Below, piece after piece: positions 36,901 to 48,721 of a stretch of DNA of 64,000 nt (position 1 is the first letter of the stretch; each line of letters starts with the position of its first letter). This DNA is from Strigamia acuminata (taxonomy: Eukaryota > Arthropoda > Chilopoda > Geophilomorpha > Linotaeniidae): NCBI GenBank assembly GCA_949358305.1, contig OX442324.1:1787501-1851500 (forward strand), given 5' to 3'. The position numbers and the translations under genes are program-made. The notes below the pieces were generated by a model, which did not search any database, was not told the DNA's origin, and saw nothing but the letters and a program-made list of their open reading frames with translations.

Positions 36901-37897
36901 TTCAAAGTTTACTCAAAATTAGTTCATTCAAACCAAAGTGAAGTAACTTACGGTAAGTTTGGCACTCTGGCATCATACTACAAATAAGCTGAAATAAAAA
37001 TCAAAATACAATACAGTACCATACCTACGCCGGTATTAATGTTGTCGCCATTATAATGTAAACTTGAAAAACCCCATGTAATCTCATACAATCCGAACTG
37101 CAGAAAACTTGGGTTCGTTTGACATCAAAATTTCAGCCTAATTTTAGAATATGATATGGCCCTGTGACACATTGGGTGAAAAAAATAGCGATCCACAAAG
37201 TTTGGAAAGCACTGTCCTAATCCTAAGCAAGACTTGATCGAATTTCTTTCAGAACGAAAACCAGTACTTGTATATGCTAGTGTGTACTGCACAAAATGTA
37301 TTCTTGGTGCTCGGCCACAACAATTAACAATGCAGACATTGTTAAGTCGAAAATACGAGTGGTCTTTTAATATGCAAAAATACAGAAGGCGCTGTAGCTT
37401 GACAGCGTCACAAAATAACAAGAGTGTAATAAGGAGAAGCGAATACAGCATACACTTGTACTGTAATTTCATTAGCAATTTGCACGTTAAATCTATTAAT
37501 TTCAAGTAAAATAGCACTGATTCGTAAAAAACAATCTCCTTTAAGTGTTTTTTAAATTGTTAAAATTAAAATAAAATGCAAAACGTTTGATCTTGATACA
37601 CATTTGACATATCGTACACACCAGTCATGTTTACCTACAATTTTAAATGAATCGATAGGAAAAAATCGAATATTTTTCTTTCTACTTTTATTTTTACTTC
37701 AAATCCCAAAATTTGATTCGATCCCACATTCTGTTTTAACCTACTAAGAGGGTACCATTCAGGACACTTTCTTTCTTCATTAGGTGCACTCAAATTGGTT
37801 AAAACAAATGTGGTATTAAAACTGATAACTTTATTTTTACTTCAGGATAAGATGTTTTTTACAACATTTATTTTGCTTAACTGTAGGCAAGGGATTA
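33941..37897. other. No gene found; orphan MITE ends
   Basis: There is no supported exon. TTAGGTGCAT-type termini occur singly at about 34163-34173 (right-facing end), 35127 and 37783 without visible partners. They are probably remnants of the family that is complete at 37898-38238. Confidence 0.45.
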
Positions 37898-38238
37898 GGT
37901 GCATTCAATTTCAAATTGTGAAAAACCAATTGTAAAAACTTGATTACTCAATTGGTTTTTGACTTTAAGCAAGTTGACTCAAATAATTCCTTCAGGTAAA
38001 CTGTTAGTACCTTTTTGCAAAAATTCCAACCCCCGATTTATTGGATTTCAATACGGCTGACAGAAAAACGAATTGAAATTGAGGTCAAAATCCAAAGAAT
38101 CGACCTCAAACGTGGATGATGAGAATTGGTTTCTCAATAATCCGATTCTAAAACATATGACGCGTTTTGCGTAATTTCCGCCAGAGAAAATCGAGAAAAT
38201 CGAGAGAATCAATTTTTCAATTTTAAATTGAACGCGCC
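37898..38238. mobile_element. MITE with TTAGGTGCATTCAA ends
   Basis: The 341-bp element starts GGTGCATTCAATTTCAAATT. Its inverted right end reads GGCGCGTTCAATTTAAAATT, flanked by TA in TTAGG/CCTAA context. The ends resemble the element at 10668-11136. Non-coding. Confidence 0.7.
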
Positions 38239-38419
38239 TAAATCGTGTCAATATTAATTTTCCTGAACTTATCTCATTGCGGACGAGGAAAAATTAAAAT
38301 CTTAAATTACTGCGCGGGTCTCTATTATAACGCAGGGCGCACAAATGCGCACAAATGACAAAGTATTTTGAATAATGATGGACCTCAGGACGGGAAAAGT
38401 GAGGGAATAAATTTTTATG

Positions 38420-38535
38420 ATCGTTTAATGGTAAATTTAGCAAGATGTGAATATTTTAATAAAAAATTTAGTGATTTTGAATTTTTTAATGGGAAATTTA
38501 GTGATTTTGAAGTGATTAGGGAAAATTTGAAGGAA
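38420..38535. repeat. AT-rich tandem units, AAATTTAGTGATTTTGAA
   Basis: About three imperfect copies of an 18- to 37-bp unit. No other signal. Confidence 0.6.
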
Positions 38536-38734
38536 ATTTGAATTTGCGACAAAAAATGGAGTTTTTACATTTTAATGAAGTTTTCTTATGTTCCAAACAG
38601 TTATAACGCGCAGTGAAGTTTATTTTACCAATAGTGCGCGGGTGCACAATGAGAAAAAAATACAGTAAGTAGCAACGACACGATTTGCGCATGCTCAGTT
38701 GAACAATCATTCAGATTTCAGTTGTGCACAAAGG

Positions 38735-38895
38735 CCAGTATTTGGTACTGGATGAAAAATACCGCGGTACAGGTACATTGTACCAAATGGAAAGTACTGC
38801 GGTACTGGTGCACGACGCCGGATGAAAAATATCACGGTACCAATACATAATAGTTGGTACCAGATGAAAAATATCATGATACCAATACAAGTAAT
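38735..38895. repeat. Degenerate tandem repeat built on GGATGAAAAATA and GGTAC
   Basis: Three copies of (GGTACTGGATGAAAAATACC)-like text with intervening GGTACCAATAC. The units contain small GTACC/GGTAC palindromes. Confidence 0.65.
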
Positions 38896-38899
38896 CTTT

Positions 38900-41800
38900 C
38901 ATTCAAGAGCGTAGTCATTTATCTCACTTGTATTTCATTTTCTTTCATTTATTTTTATTCATTTACCCAAACTTTATGTTCCGTATTTGAGTGCATCTTA
39001 TAAGTTATCTGTTTCGACTCATCCTATTTTGACAATAAATATGCTTTCAACCAGACACACAAAAACGTATGTAAATTAAAAACAAAAAATTTTCTTTTAA
39101 ACCTCTTTGGACGACCACCTGACAAAACGAGCACTTTTTCTGGCACCGTGAGTGGTCGCCGTTAACAGGTTCTATTGTAAGATACCTTCAAAAGATTTAT
39201 GTTTACACGGCAATGGAAGACTTTTTTCCTAACTTATTTTAATTTGAAAGGGCAAGCACACCATTCCATACCTCTCTGCTTCTCTTCTCTTCTCTTCCCT
39301 TCCCTTCCTGTCGAATGTCAAAATCCATTAAAAAGATCACCGGCACAAAGTTCACGTGGTTATTGAAAAAGTTTGCGCTTGTTCCTGTGCTTGCTGCTTA
39401 CGATGTCACTCCGGCATCTGAAAATGAAAAATGCACATGTTTAGAATACAGTCGAATTAAAATTTTCACCTTCGATTTAGCAGCTTACCGTTTTAGTCAA
39501 AGTGAAATAAACCTTTCGATATAGGCCTACTACAAGCAAAGGAAATTAATCCCGATTCTCGGCACGAATCGAAAAGGGATTTCAGATTATACACACTACC
39601 TGGAATTATTCATCTCTTTTTAATCATTATTTAATTGTTGATAAATTTCTCTGCTGCCGTTGAACCAGATTAGGCACTTCTAATCCATACTCAATGGATG
39701 CTACACGCCGACATAGTTAGCCTTGGATAATGACGCGAGTGCAGCATTGTGGGATTGTTCCAGATTCTTTTCTTTTCTGGTATCAAAGCTACGGATGACG
39801 TAATAAAAAGTACATTTTCTCAGTCGTCAGGGACAACAGGAACACCGAGGTCGGTATAAATTGTTATTAAACAGTGTTAGCAGTTTTTTAAAGATAAATT
39901 CCTTCCCTGCAAAGTTTTTTTTCCGATAATGAGACAAATTTGCAGTGGATCAGTGTCGTTAGCAAACATTTTTTGGCCATTTGGCGTTTTAACTTCAACT
40001 CAATCCACACATGCGCATGCGCATCCAAGCAGCCCCGGATGCAATTTTAATCTATCTGATCTTATAGACTTGTCTCGAGTGGAGAAGACAAATGGATTCC
40101 TATTTACTTTTGCTTCTAGCTACAGTATCTTACACATCAATTCAAAATCAGAAATGCTCCGATCTCTCTCGAGTGTTGTGTTGGATATGGTTATGGTAAT
40201 TAGCAAATTGTCTTAGGAGATATGTTCTTTAATAGCAATCAGATCGCATACGCATTACTGTGCGTAAGACCGAAAAATGAAAACTTTCTTCTGTGCTCTT
40301 CTCTCTCTTCTCTTCTCTTCTCGAGCGGCTGAGCGGCTCGGCTCTAACCTGGTGTCAGTTTTGCATGGCCATCATTCTCGCTTTCTGTTCTAGGCTCATT
40401 TCGACCAAATGTGGTGGATTTTTTTTACATGTAAATAAATGCTCTCTACATTGGGACACTCAAGTGAAATAAGATGGGGATAAAAGCTGACAATTACTAT
40501 AGTTACCGCCGTTGTAATTACCCACATGCTGGTTCGTGCTCAAGACTGAGCTTCAGAGCTTGTACCAAAATGCAAACAGAAAAATCCTTGTGTTTCTGAC
40601 ATCAGCCTAATTCCACACTTCTATTGCCTCCAAATCAAACTGGTCAAACTGTTCAAATTCATTTGCCGTGACAGACATTTATTTCTGAACCAAAAATAAA
40701 AATATTAATTGACCTAACGAAAAGTGCAAAGGCGAATGAATATACTTGTATACAGTCTCGCTGCCATTCTGGCCCATTTTGGAGCCATGTTTGATAAAAA
40801 TACACATTTTAAAAAATAATACTGCTGAGAAGTTTTGAAAACATTTTTAAAACCATTTTTTTTCAGGGGCTTAGTTAATACATTCCAAAACGTATAGCAT
40901 TTCGTGGAATTATGTAACTTAAGGTATATAATTTGTGCATTTTATAATACAATTGAAAAAATATACCAATACCATGCAAAAAATATACAGTGTAGCCATG
41001 TCGATGTAAGCATCAAAATCCATTGGAAAATCGTAGTTTTGGTTGGTCTTCTGGATGATGGTGTTGGTGACTCTTGTGCAACACAGTTGGTCATATTCTT
41101 ATTCCATGCAGTTGGAATTAGTTTAATATGGTTGCACCATTCTATTCTCTGCCAAGAAAAATGCCAAATGGCTTTTGTCGTAGAGAGCAGTGCTTTGCAT
41201 TATAATTTTCGCTTTATCTGGTCGTTTCTCTGGTAATTAGGTAACCCATTGAAAAAATGCGTAAAATTTGATGGGCAAAATTTTCTTTGAAAAAAATTAA
41301 AAATTACGGAGCAATTTAGAAACTACCTTTTGTATCAGAGTTGAGTTAATAAGCACAGAAACAAAACACGTCACGCGGTTGAGAAATAAACATCGTTGAG
41401 GGTGCAATCCTACAAATTGTGTCGTGGTCTGGTATACTTGTATTAATCATAATTTAATAATTAAATCAATCAATTAATTCACTTTTGTCGTGCCTGAATT
41501 TGAGGAGATAATTCCATAAAATATCCTCATTCTCATTCGTTTGTTCTCATACCTTAAGAACGAAGCTCAAGTCACACCGCCTGTGCACTTATCGATTCAC
41601 GAAAGACCAAGCCGTCGACACTTTTAACTTTTCTTCAAACAACTCATTTAAATCTCTCGTTAAAAGAGAACGAACAAAAAATATTGAGAGAACTAAAGCA
41701 ATCTAATTGAGGTCAACTATAGCTTTACATGTTTTCAAATACAAATTGTTTGAAATGTTATTTTTATTCTTTATTTTTTAAATGATGTCAAATATCTCAT

Positions 41801-42877
41801 TTTTGTTGCATTTACAAACAATTGAATTGACTAATTGACATAAAAAAAAAATAAAAAGAGATCTATCTTCAAGAGATTGGTTCTGATTTGAACAAAATGC
41901 CAAAGCGTACAATTTTTTCTTGTTTTTTTACGGGGAAGGGGAAGGGAAAGAGGAATGGTAAGTGGCGGGGGGTATGGTCATTATAAGTGTAGCCATTATC
42001 CATTAATCGTGTACGAATGAGACGGTTAATATGATGACATTTGTCAATCTTGTTTGTGACCATTGTTAATTGCGCCATTGAAAAAATCAATAGTGGGGTA
42101 GGTACTTACCTTCCTTTTCGGATGAGATTCAGCGGAAAAGAAATGCACATTTTTTTTTCAAACAACATTTCTCACTTGTAGAAATGCCATGCAAATGATC
42201 ATCTGTAGTTTTGTTATTGAAATATTTGGAAAAACGAAGACAATAGTAATTGCATTGTATATTTCTACGTCCCATTTCTACAATTTAAAAGAGAAAAAAA
42301 GATTGTAAAATCAATAATTAATGTAAAGATATGGTTTATTATGCTGCCCCTGAGCTTTGCTGCTCAACATCATCGCCCATAGGAATACATTAGGTTTGCC
42401 TTAATTGACAGTTGCAATAAATTCTGCTTTTTGCTGCTTTTCTAAAGTGATGTTCGTATTGGTTTTCGAGCATTACTTCGTTTTTATATGGGATTAGCTA
42501 ATTTTGTTTAAAATTCTGCTCTACTTGTGCATGCAAATAAAGCAAATTTAGATTCATACTGTACACTCGATTTAGTCAGCAATTCTGAACTTATTTAATG
42601 ATGAATTAATGTTTAATTGTACCTTGATCGAGATTAATTTGCAAACTAAAACGAAGTTATTACGGACTCAAGCAAGTAGAGCGATGTTGGTTTGACAAGT
42701 TGGAAAAAAGCGTGAAAACGGCAGGATTTCACCAATCATTAGAAGACTAATGTTTGAATATTGAATAGGGTCTACATGTATATTTTAATGATGCAGATTT
42801 CATGTTCTGTCGTGTGTAATTCTACATTTACTTGTACATTTAATTATTGGCTTTCGTGATTTATTCATATTCTTATA
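38900..42877. other. No gene found
   Basis: AT-rich, with CTCTT repeats at 39283-39309 and 40301-40322. ATGCGCATGCGCAT at 40011-40024 matches an NRF1-type motif, but there is no convincing exon beside it. A minus-strand donor-like GTAAGTACC at 42106-42098 follows a short frame (MCISFPLNLIRKG...); too little to call. Confidence 0.4.
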
Positions 42878-43457
42878 CAGGGCGTTTCGTTTAAGACGTT
42901 ACAGTCAATTTCCAGAATAAGTATATGCTTTTTCAAAAAACCAAGTTGACTAGCCTATAGCAAAGTAGGGATGACAAATCCAATAGTGTAATAAAATTTT
43001 ATGCCAGACATGCAACAATGCACTTTTCATTTGCTAACCCGTTAAATGGTCGAGATAGAGCAAAATTTCCAATTACAAAGCTGTAGAGCACCATCAAATT
43101 AGTACTATCCAACTTATCTTACAAGGGAACCACATGAATAAGTCCTTTTAGATTTTGGCCAAATTTTGGCCAAATGATGTCTAAAGTGAGCTTAATAATT
43201 GCCTAAATTTTTAAATCTCCATGGTCAGCTGATTAACTATGGTAATTATCCCAAATCTGTACTCTTTTTGGGCTCTAGTAGACATTTTGAGTGAAAAGGC
43301 TGTGTAGGGATATGGTAAACAACTAGTTGCTGAGCAACAACTCCAGGAAAATAATTCTGGAGCACTAATCCAGAACTATTTTTTCTGGAGTTGTTTTCTG
43401 GTCACATGGTCACATCCAGGAATTTTATGACTGTCTTCATGAAGACAATAGTAGTTT

Positions 43458-43530
43458 GTAGTTGTGGTCCAGTGGTTAAGGCAATGGACTAGGAATCTTT
43501 CCACACAGGTTCAAATCCTGGTGTGTGTGT
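43458..43530 (+). promoter_or_regulatory. tRNA-Ser-like module, left arm of element II
   Basis: A box TGGTCCAGTGG (43465-43475) and B box GGTTCAAATCC (43508-43518), again 43 bp apart. GGCAATGGACTAGGAATC is close to tRNA-Ser anticodon-arm sequence. A GT repeat replaces the 3' acceptor strand, so a functional cloverleaf is unlikely. T-runs follow within 20 bp. Confidence 0.68.
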
Positions 43531-43709
43531 GAAAATTTTTACTTTTATTTTTTAATTTTTTTAGCAGTAATTTTAATGTTTGTAATTTTATGTTTGTTAA
43601 AAAATTAAATTAATTAATTAAAGTTTTCTAAAAACAAACATAAAATTACAAACATTAAAATTACTGCTAAAAAAATTAAAAAATAAAAGTAAAAATCTTC
43701 ACACACACA

Positions 43710-43777
43710 CACACCAGGATTTGAACCTGTGTGGAAAGATTCCTAGTCCATTGCCTTAACCACTGGACCACAACTAC
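43710..43777 (-). promoter_or_regulatory. tRNA-Ser-like module, right arm of element II
   Basis: Inverted copy: B box at 43717-43727 and A box at about 43760-43770, facing the left module. Confidence 0.68.
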
Positions 43778-44134
43778 AAACTATTATTGTCTTCATGAAG
43801 ACAGTCATAAAATTCCTGGATGTGACCATGTGACCAGAAAACAACTCCAGAAAAAATAGTTCTGGATTAGTGCTCCAGAACTATTTTCCTGGAGTTGTTG
43901 CTCAGCAACCAGTTGTTTACCATATCCCTACACAGCCTTTTCACTCAAAATGTCTACTAGAGCCCAAAAAGAGTACAGATTTGGGATAATTACCATGGTT
44001 AATCAGCTGACCATGGAGATTTAAAAATTTAGGCAATTATTAAGCTCACTTTAGACATCATTTGGCCAAAATTTGGCCAAAATCTAAAATGACTTATTCA
44101 TGTGGTTCCCTTGTTAGTGATCTTAAATTAACTG

Positions 44135-44166
<32 letters not shown>

Positions 44167-44325
44167 AACAAATCAGCGAATGAAAAGTGCATTGTTGCAT
44201 GTCTGGGATAAAATTTGATTACACTATTGAATTCGTCGTCCCTACTTTGGTATAGGCTAGTCTGCTTGGTTTTTTGAAAAAGCATATACTTATTCTGGAA
44301 ATTGACTTACACGAAACACCCTGTA

Positions 44326-46408
44326 TATGTAGTTGTGTTTGTAATACAGTGCGGTTATGCATCGCAAATTCCGGTAATCCTATAGATACTTGGTAGTTGA
44401 AATGAGTTGGTGAAGTTCTAAATTGAATTGGTCAAATACTAATCTATCCTGAAATTCATTCAAATTGGGTCTGAAAGACTAAAACTTACACAAATTCAAT
44501 TTTCCCTATCACTAAAAACTTTAGCACAAATCACAACTCATGTCTTCCTTCTGATTTCCAGTGTCCGAATCGAATCGAATCGAATCGAATCGAATCCTTT
44601 CCATTCCACCTCATATGAGCACGAATCAAATGCGTTAGTTTGGTGCGCGCTTTCTTTTCGGATGGCAAAACAAAACAATGGTCGGAATGGATTACTGGTC
44701 GGACTGACTGCTTCTAAAAAAAAAAGCACTCTTCTTATTGGCTTGTATTGTATTGTACGTATGTCTATACTACTAGTAGTACTGACTGAGACTGAGAACG
44801 AGTGAACAGAGTGAAAACTGCTTTTTAGAATGTCGTCTACTTCCGTCCAAAAGGATTAGGAGTACCGTAGTTCCTCGAACAATTTGAAGAATTTATGATG
44901 ACAAAAATTAAATCGAAAATGGAATTTGTGGAAATTGGACGACTGGATCAAATCAAATACTAAGATTTTGTGACGGCCTCAATCTTATATTACTAGTACT
45001 GTACTTTGTAATAAGTTGTAATTAATACCTCTCAAGACGGCACTAGTCTATGCTAACGGCTGAAATAAATCAAATAACATCATGGTCGACTATTTATTGC
45101 AGCTGGATACTGCAAAACACGATTGCGATTATTCCAGCCAGCCAATAAGTAATGATTTCATTTACACAATGGCTAATAAATAATAATACAGTATTACACT
45201 ATTACCGTATTACGTAGGCAAGCTAACAATGTGACGTTGTGCTACTAGTAGGTGTGAACTTCAGTTATAATGCGCGAAAGCCGCGCTTTCGCCCTTAATC
45301 ATTGTGGCGGACATATGATTTTTACATTTTCGCTATTAATCACTCATACTTCTTTCTAACACATTACGAGTTTGCATTTTCGCCATCAATCACACATCTA
45401 GCACGGGAAATTTAGTTTTAATTTTTAAATTAAAGTTAAGTTAAAATTAAAGAATTTACACATGAACTCACAAGTCAGATGTAAGCTTAAGCTTCGTCTG
45501 GTGCAATGCCATATCATGACATGAGTAAATACAAATTATCAACATTTATTTTCTTTTATTCTAATTTTATTGTCAATTTATGAAAATGATGGACACTAAC
45601 TTGTAAGTGCTTTCCTCTATAAATAAAAATGTTGTTTACTTGATTCCATCAGGACGTACATGCATAACGTGCATAACATGCTCATCACTGCAAGCAGTGC
45701 AGAAATGCACGAGCAAACAGCGGAGCACTACAGTACGAGTACTTGTAGTGATGTCCTGTCCTCAATCAGGCAGGCAACACACTTTTAAACAATGCCAATT
45801 CCGACCACGCTGTCCATGGTTAATCCTAAATGCATGGTCAGCGTGTTGATCACAGCTACACTGCATTGCTGCAGCGTATGCAATGAGAAAAGACATAATA
45901 CTACAGTACTTGTGTTTATATTTCGCGTCTTAATTGAATCATTTATTCGCACACCGTCGTAATCGTGACCGTGACGAAACCGTCGTCCCTAAACGCCAGA
46001 CGCGCGTCTATACATGTATTTTCCTTTTCGCACGTTCTGGTTAGAAGTAATTCGACAGCAAGCTACATGCCCATTTGTTGATGCGCTCCAATCCAAGGAA
46101 CCGTCTGCCGCGAGTATCCGAGTTGGAAGCCGTCCCAACAAATAAATACTGAACTACAATACAGTAGCTCTCGTTTTCAGCAGCTAGAGTTAAAGCACCC
46201 ACGGATCCCTTGTTTACACAGACCAAAGTGAAACTTGGTCGATTTTGTAATAAATCATCACTCAGAAGTTTACAGCAGCAACAATTTCCATTGCTGACAC
46301 ACGCATTTTTTCTAATCATTTTCTCAAATTTCCGGTAGAGTGAGTCAAGCTTTTTGTTTGCGCGAGAATTAAAGAGTTTCAAGCAACGGCTTTTAATAGA
46401 CTTTCATT
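44326..46408. other. No gene found
   Basis: An AATCG microsatellite lies at 44568-44597. A 113-residue minus-strand ORF (46382-46041) and an 80-residue plus-strand ORF (45607-45849) are Cys-containing but match no family I recognise and show no splice context. I do not call them genes. Confidence 0.4.
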
Positions 46409-46870
46409 TGTGACCGCTTGGTCACCCAGGAGAGAAGAGCGCTGGCTCTCAACCAAGACAGACGTGTCAAGCGAAGTCCTGAAGCCAGCAAGAGCAGTCG
46501 TGCTCTGAGCTGACTCTTCTCTCCTCCCTATTCACCACAGTGACGCTCAGTGGTGAGATGGTCGATCCACCACAGCCTCCATGAGCGGTTGCATGGGCCG
46601 TACGGGTGAGTATGGCAGAATAGTTATGTCTAACCGGCCACGTCATTCATGGGGATCCCTCACTGTGTGTGACAGGTCGGTTGGTGGTGCGGCGTGCCTT
46701 TGCGGCACTGCCAACACGTGGGTAGACGGGAGACTCCAACGCCTAGACAACAATTAATAAAGGCCAACAACCCAACAATCTGGAGTCTTTTGTCTTATTT
46801 TACGTGAGTATGCGTCCCACCCCATGACATCCAGTTCCCAGGCTATCATGGCTAAGATCATACCGTCACA
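46409..46870 (+). repeat. Solo LTR, TGTGACCG type, copy 1
   Basis: The 462-bp unit begins TGTGACCGCTTGG and ends CCGTCACA, a TGTGAC/GTCACA terminal inverted repeat. It includes AATAAAGGCC (polyadenylation signal). The flanks CATT and CTTT differ by one base, so the 4-bp target duplication is slightly decayed. From about 46530 to its end it aligns with copy 2. The orientation is assigned from the position of AATAAA. Confidence 0.78.
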
Positions 46871-47041
46871 CTTTGGCTTAAAACGCTATTTAAAAACGTG
46901 AAGCAACATCTTACCAACATACATGTTTAATTAAATGAAAAAAATAAATAACAAAGTTACAACGTAAACTCCATTGTTTTTGACAGAGCTTCTTTGTGGT
47001 AAAACAGCTTTCATACAATTGAACTGCATATATTTACATTA

Positions 47042-47633
47042 TGTGACCGCCAGGCCACCTGGGTGACCTGCGGCACTGCCACACACCACCGTGCGGCCCC
47101 AAAGGTCAACCCCTTTGTGGGTAATTGACCTAGCCCAGGGAGAAGGGAGTGGAGTGGTGTGGTGAGGAGAGGAGTGGGAGAGAGAGAGTGCTGTTGGACA
47201 CGGACTGCAAAGGACGTGTCTAGAGTAGCTCCCCGAGAGGAGAAGGTGTTCATCTGGGAGGGACAAGAAGTGTCCCGGTTTGACTCTGTACTCCTCACCA
47301 TTCACCACGATGATACTCAGTACGACGGCTGAGTCCGTTGTGCAGCCTCCATGAGTGGACGCGTGGGTCATAGGTAAGTACGACACGAATGATTAGCCGA
47401 ACCGACCACGTCACCCATTGGGTTCCCACCCAGTGTGTGACGGGTCGGTTGCCGGTGCGGCGTGCCCTTGTGGCACCACTGCAGCGGGTGACGGGATTCC
47501 CCATACCCCTAGACAACGCAATAAAGGCCAACCAACCAATATTGTGGGTTTCTCCGTCATTTTACGTGAAGTATGCGTCCCTACCTAGTGTTCTCAGTCC
47601 CCTGACTACACTGGTGAAACCATAGCAGTCACA
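47042..47633 (+). repeat. Solo LTR, TGTGACCG type, copy 2
   Basis: The 592-bp unit runs TGTGACCGCCAGG to AGCAGTCACA, flanked by a perfect ATTA duplication (47038-47041, 47634-47637). A 4-bp duplication fits Ty3/gypsy. The right 300 bp match copy 1: CCTCCATGAG, GTGTGTGAC.GGTCGGTTG, CAATAAAGGCCAAC, TTTTACGTGA.GTATGCGTCCC. The left half (U3) is different sequence. There is no internal region between the two LTRs. Confidence 0.85.
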
Positions 47634-47803
47634 ATTATATTACGGTACAATGACACTGCATTATTTGTCCGGGTCTGCACAATCTCATTTTCGACTAACT
47701 TTTACCAGTTTATCTCCTGTTCTTTTCTATTACTCCCACAGTTGTTACCATCGTTGCCACAAACAAGCAGCTAAGAGCTACTATAAAAAAATAAGTTTGA
47801 AAT

Positions 47804-48711
47804 GGCGACAAATTATTTCACCCCCATCTTTGACTACTTTCCCCCCTTAAATTGAGCTTAATTTCCCCCATCAAAACCCCCCAAGTAAACTAAAGTACCC
47901 CCCTAACTTTACTTTCCTTTAGTAATGTATTTCGCCCCCCCCCCAACCCAATAACCCCCATTTGTTTGCACACGTACCACCAACACTTTCGAATATGGTT
48001 TGTGTCGCTGTCTGCAAATACGAGACCACTGAAGACTTTGCGTTTCATTTTCCGTGCCTTGTCTAACAACGGAGAGTACACACCCTTGGCCGTTCTGGGT
48101 GATTGTGCAGCAGCGATTACAAATGCCAGTGATCTTGTGTTTGGCCCTGATACTGTTTGCATGTACTGCTGGGCCCATGTCATCCGGAATGTTGACAAGA
48201 AGTTGCACTTGATTACTGATACCGACATTCAGAGCGAGGTACGGAAGGATTAGTAAGCTTGCAGTTGGCTAGGTATGACGTGACTAACAACAACATAAAA
48301 ACACACGAGACATTGCGGGAGACTGGCAATTGACGTCTTCATTGGCAAACTGAAAGAAACGGTGAAATGTTGGTCATTGGAAAGGAACGTGGAATCCGTC
48401 AATGTCAAGAAGTTTGCCATGACGCCAACGATTTCCTTAAAGCACTACACACTAAGCTTACAACCGGCAAAAGCGAAGAGAGCCTTGTATGTGTACGCAG
48501 TGAGAAGACAACGGTCTAACATTGGAATTACGTAAAGGGTACATTCGAAATTGTTGGGGGTAAAATGGGTTGGGGGGAAACAACATTAATGGGGAAAATT
48601 ATAGTCAGGGGGGTACTTTAGTTTACTTGGGGGGGTTTTGGTTGGGGGGAAATTTAAATCAATCTAGGGGGGGAAGAGTAGTAAAAAATGGGAGGTGTTT
48701 AAATCGAAGCC
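47804..48711 (+). mobile_element. MULE-type DNA transposon with a 9-bp target duplication
   Basis: GTTTGAAAT is duplicated exactly at 47795-47803 and 48712-48720; 9 bp is the Mutator-like hallmark. The element starts GGCGACAAATTATTTC and its inverted right end starts GGCTTCGATTTAAACA. The imperfect long terminal repeats (about 150 bp) are full of C-runs on the left and G-runs on the right. Inside is a broken MULE transposase fragment. At 908 bp it is a deleted derivative. Confidence 0.9.
47995..48253 (+). pseudogene. MULE transposase core fragment, frameshifted
   Basis: The first frame reads MVCVAVCKYETTEDFAF (47995-48045). A one-base shift near 48048 then moves the match into the next frame: IFRALSNNG, then PLAVLGDCAAAITNA with the second catalytic Asp, then FGPDTVCMYCWAHVIRNVD with the C-x2-H motif that precedes the third acidic residue in MULE transposases. 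The frame stops at 48253, and only scattered similarity follows to about 48510. The N-terminal zinc finger, the first Asp and the C-terminus are absent. Confidence 0.8.
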
Positions 48712-48721
48712 GTTTGAAATG

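Larger units (their letters stand above)
43122..44113. mobile_element. Palindromic foldback element II with a tRNA-Ser-like core
   Basis: A 992-bp near-perfect inverted repeat centred near 43617. The ends are CAAGGGAACC...GGTTCCCTTG and the flanks are TTA on both sides (43119-43121, 44114-44116), the same target and terminal style as element I. The outer arms share nothing obvious with element I. From ATGACTGTCTTCATGAAGAC inward, though, the two align through the tRNA-like module, the T-runs, AGCAGTAA and the AT-rich centre. Smaller hairpins (CTGGAGCACTAATCCAG region, 43345-43400) add secondary structure. No protein is encoded. Confidence 0.88.
42878..44323. mobile_element. mariner-type MITE (outer) hosting palindromic element II
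   Basis: The outer ends are CAGGGCGTTTCGTTTAAG and, inverted, CAGGGTGTTTCGTGTAAG, flanked by TA (42876-42877, 44324-44325). Inverted arms cover about 42878-43033 and 44180-44323. Between them lies the 992-bp palindrome at 43122-44113. Without that insertion the outer element is about 450 bp and non-coding. A long T/A run at 44134-44170 disrupts the right arm. Confidence 0.85.

Noticed and set aside
46041-46382. 113-residue minus-strand ORF with a run of Cys
   Set aside because: The longest unexplained ORF in its region, but no motif spacing fits a known zinc or secreted fold, and it abuts the solo LTR.
47011-47531. Overlapping 78- to 115-residue minus-strand ORFs
   Set aside because: They lie wholly inside the second solo LTR and have no family pattern; they are by-products of its GC-rich sequence.
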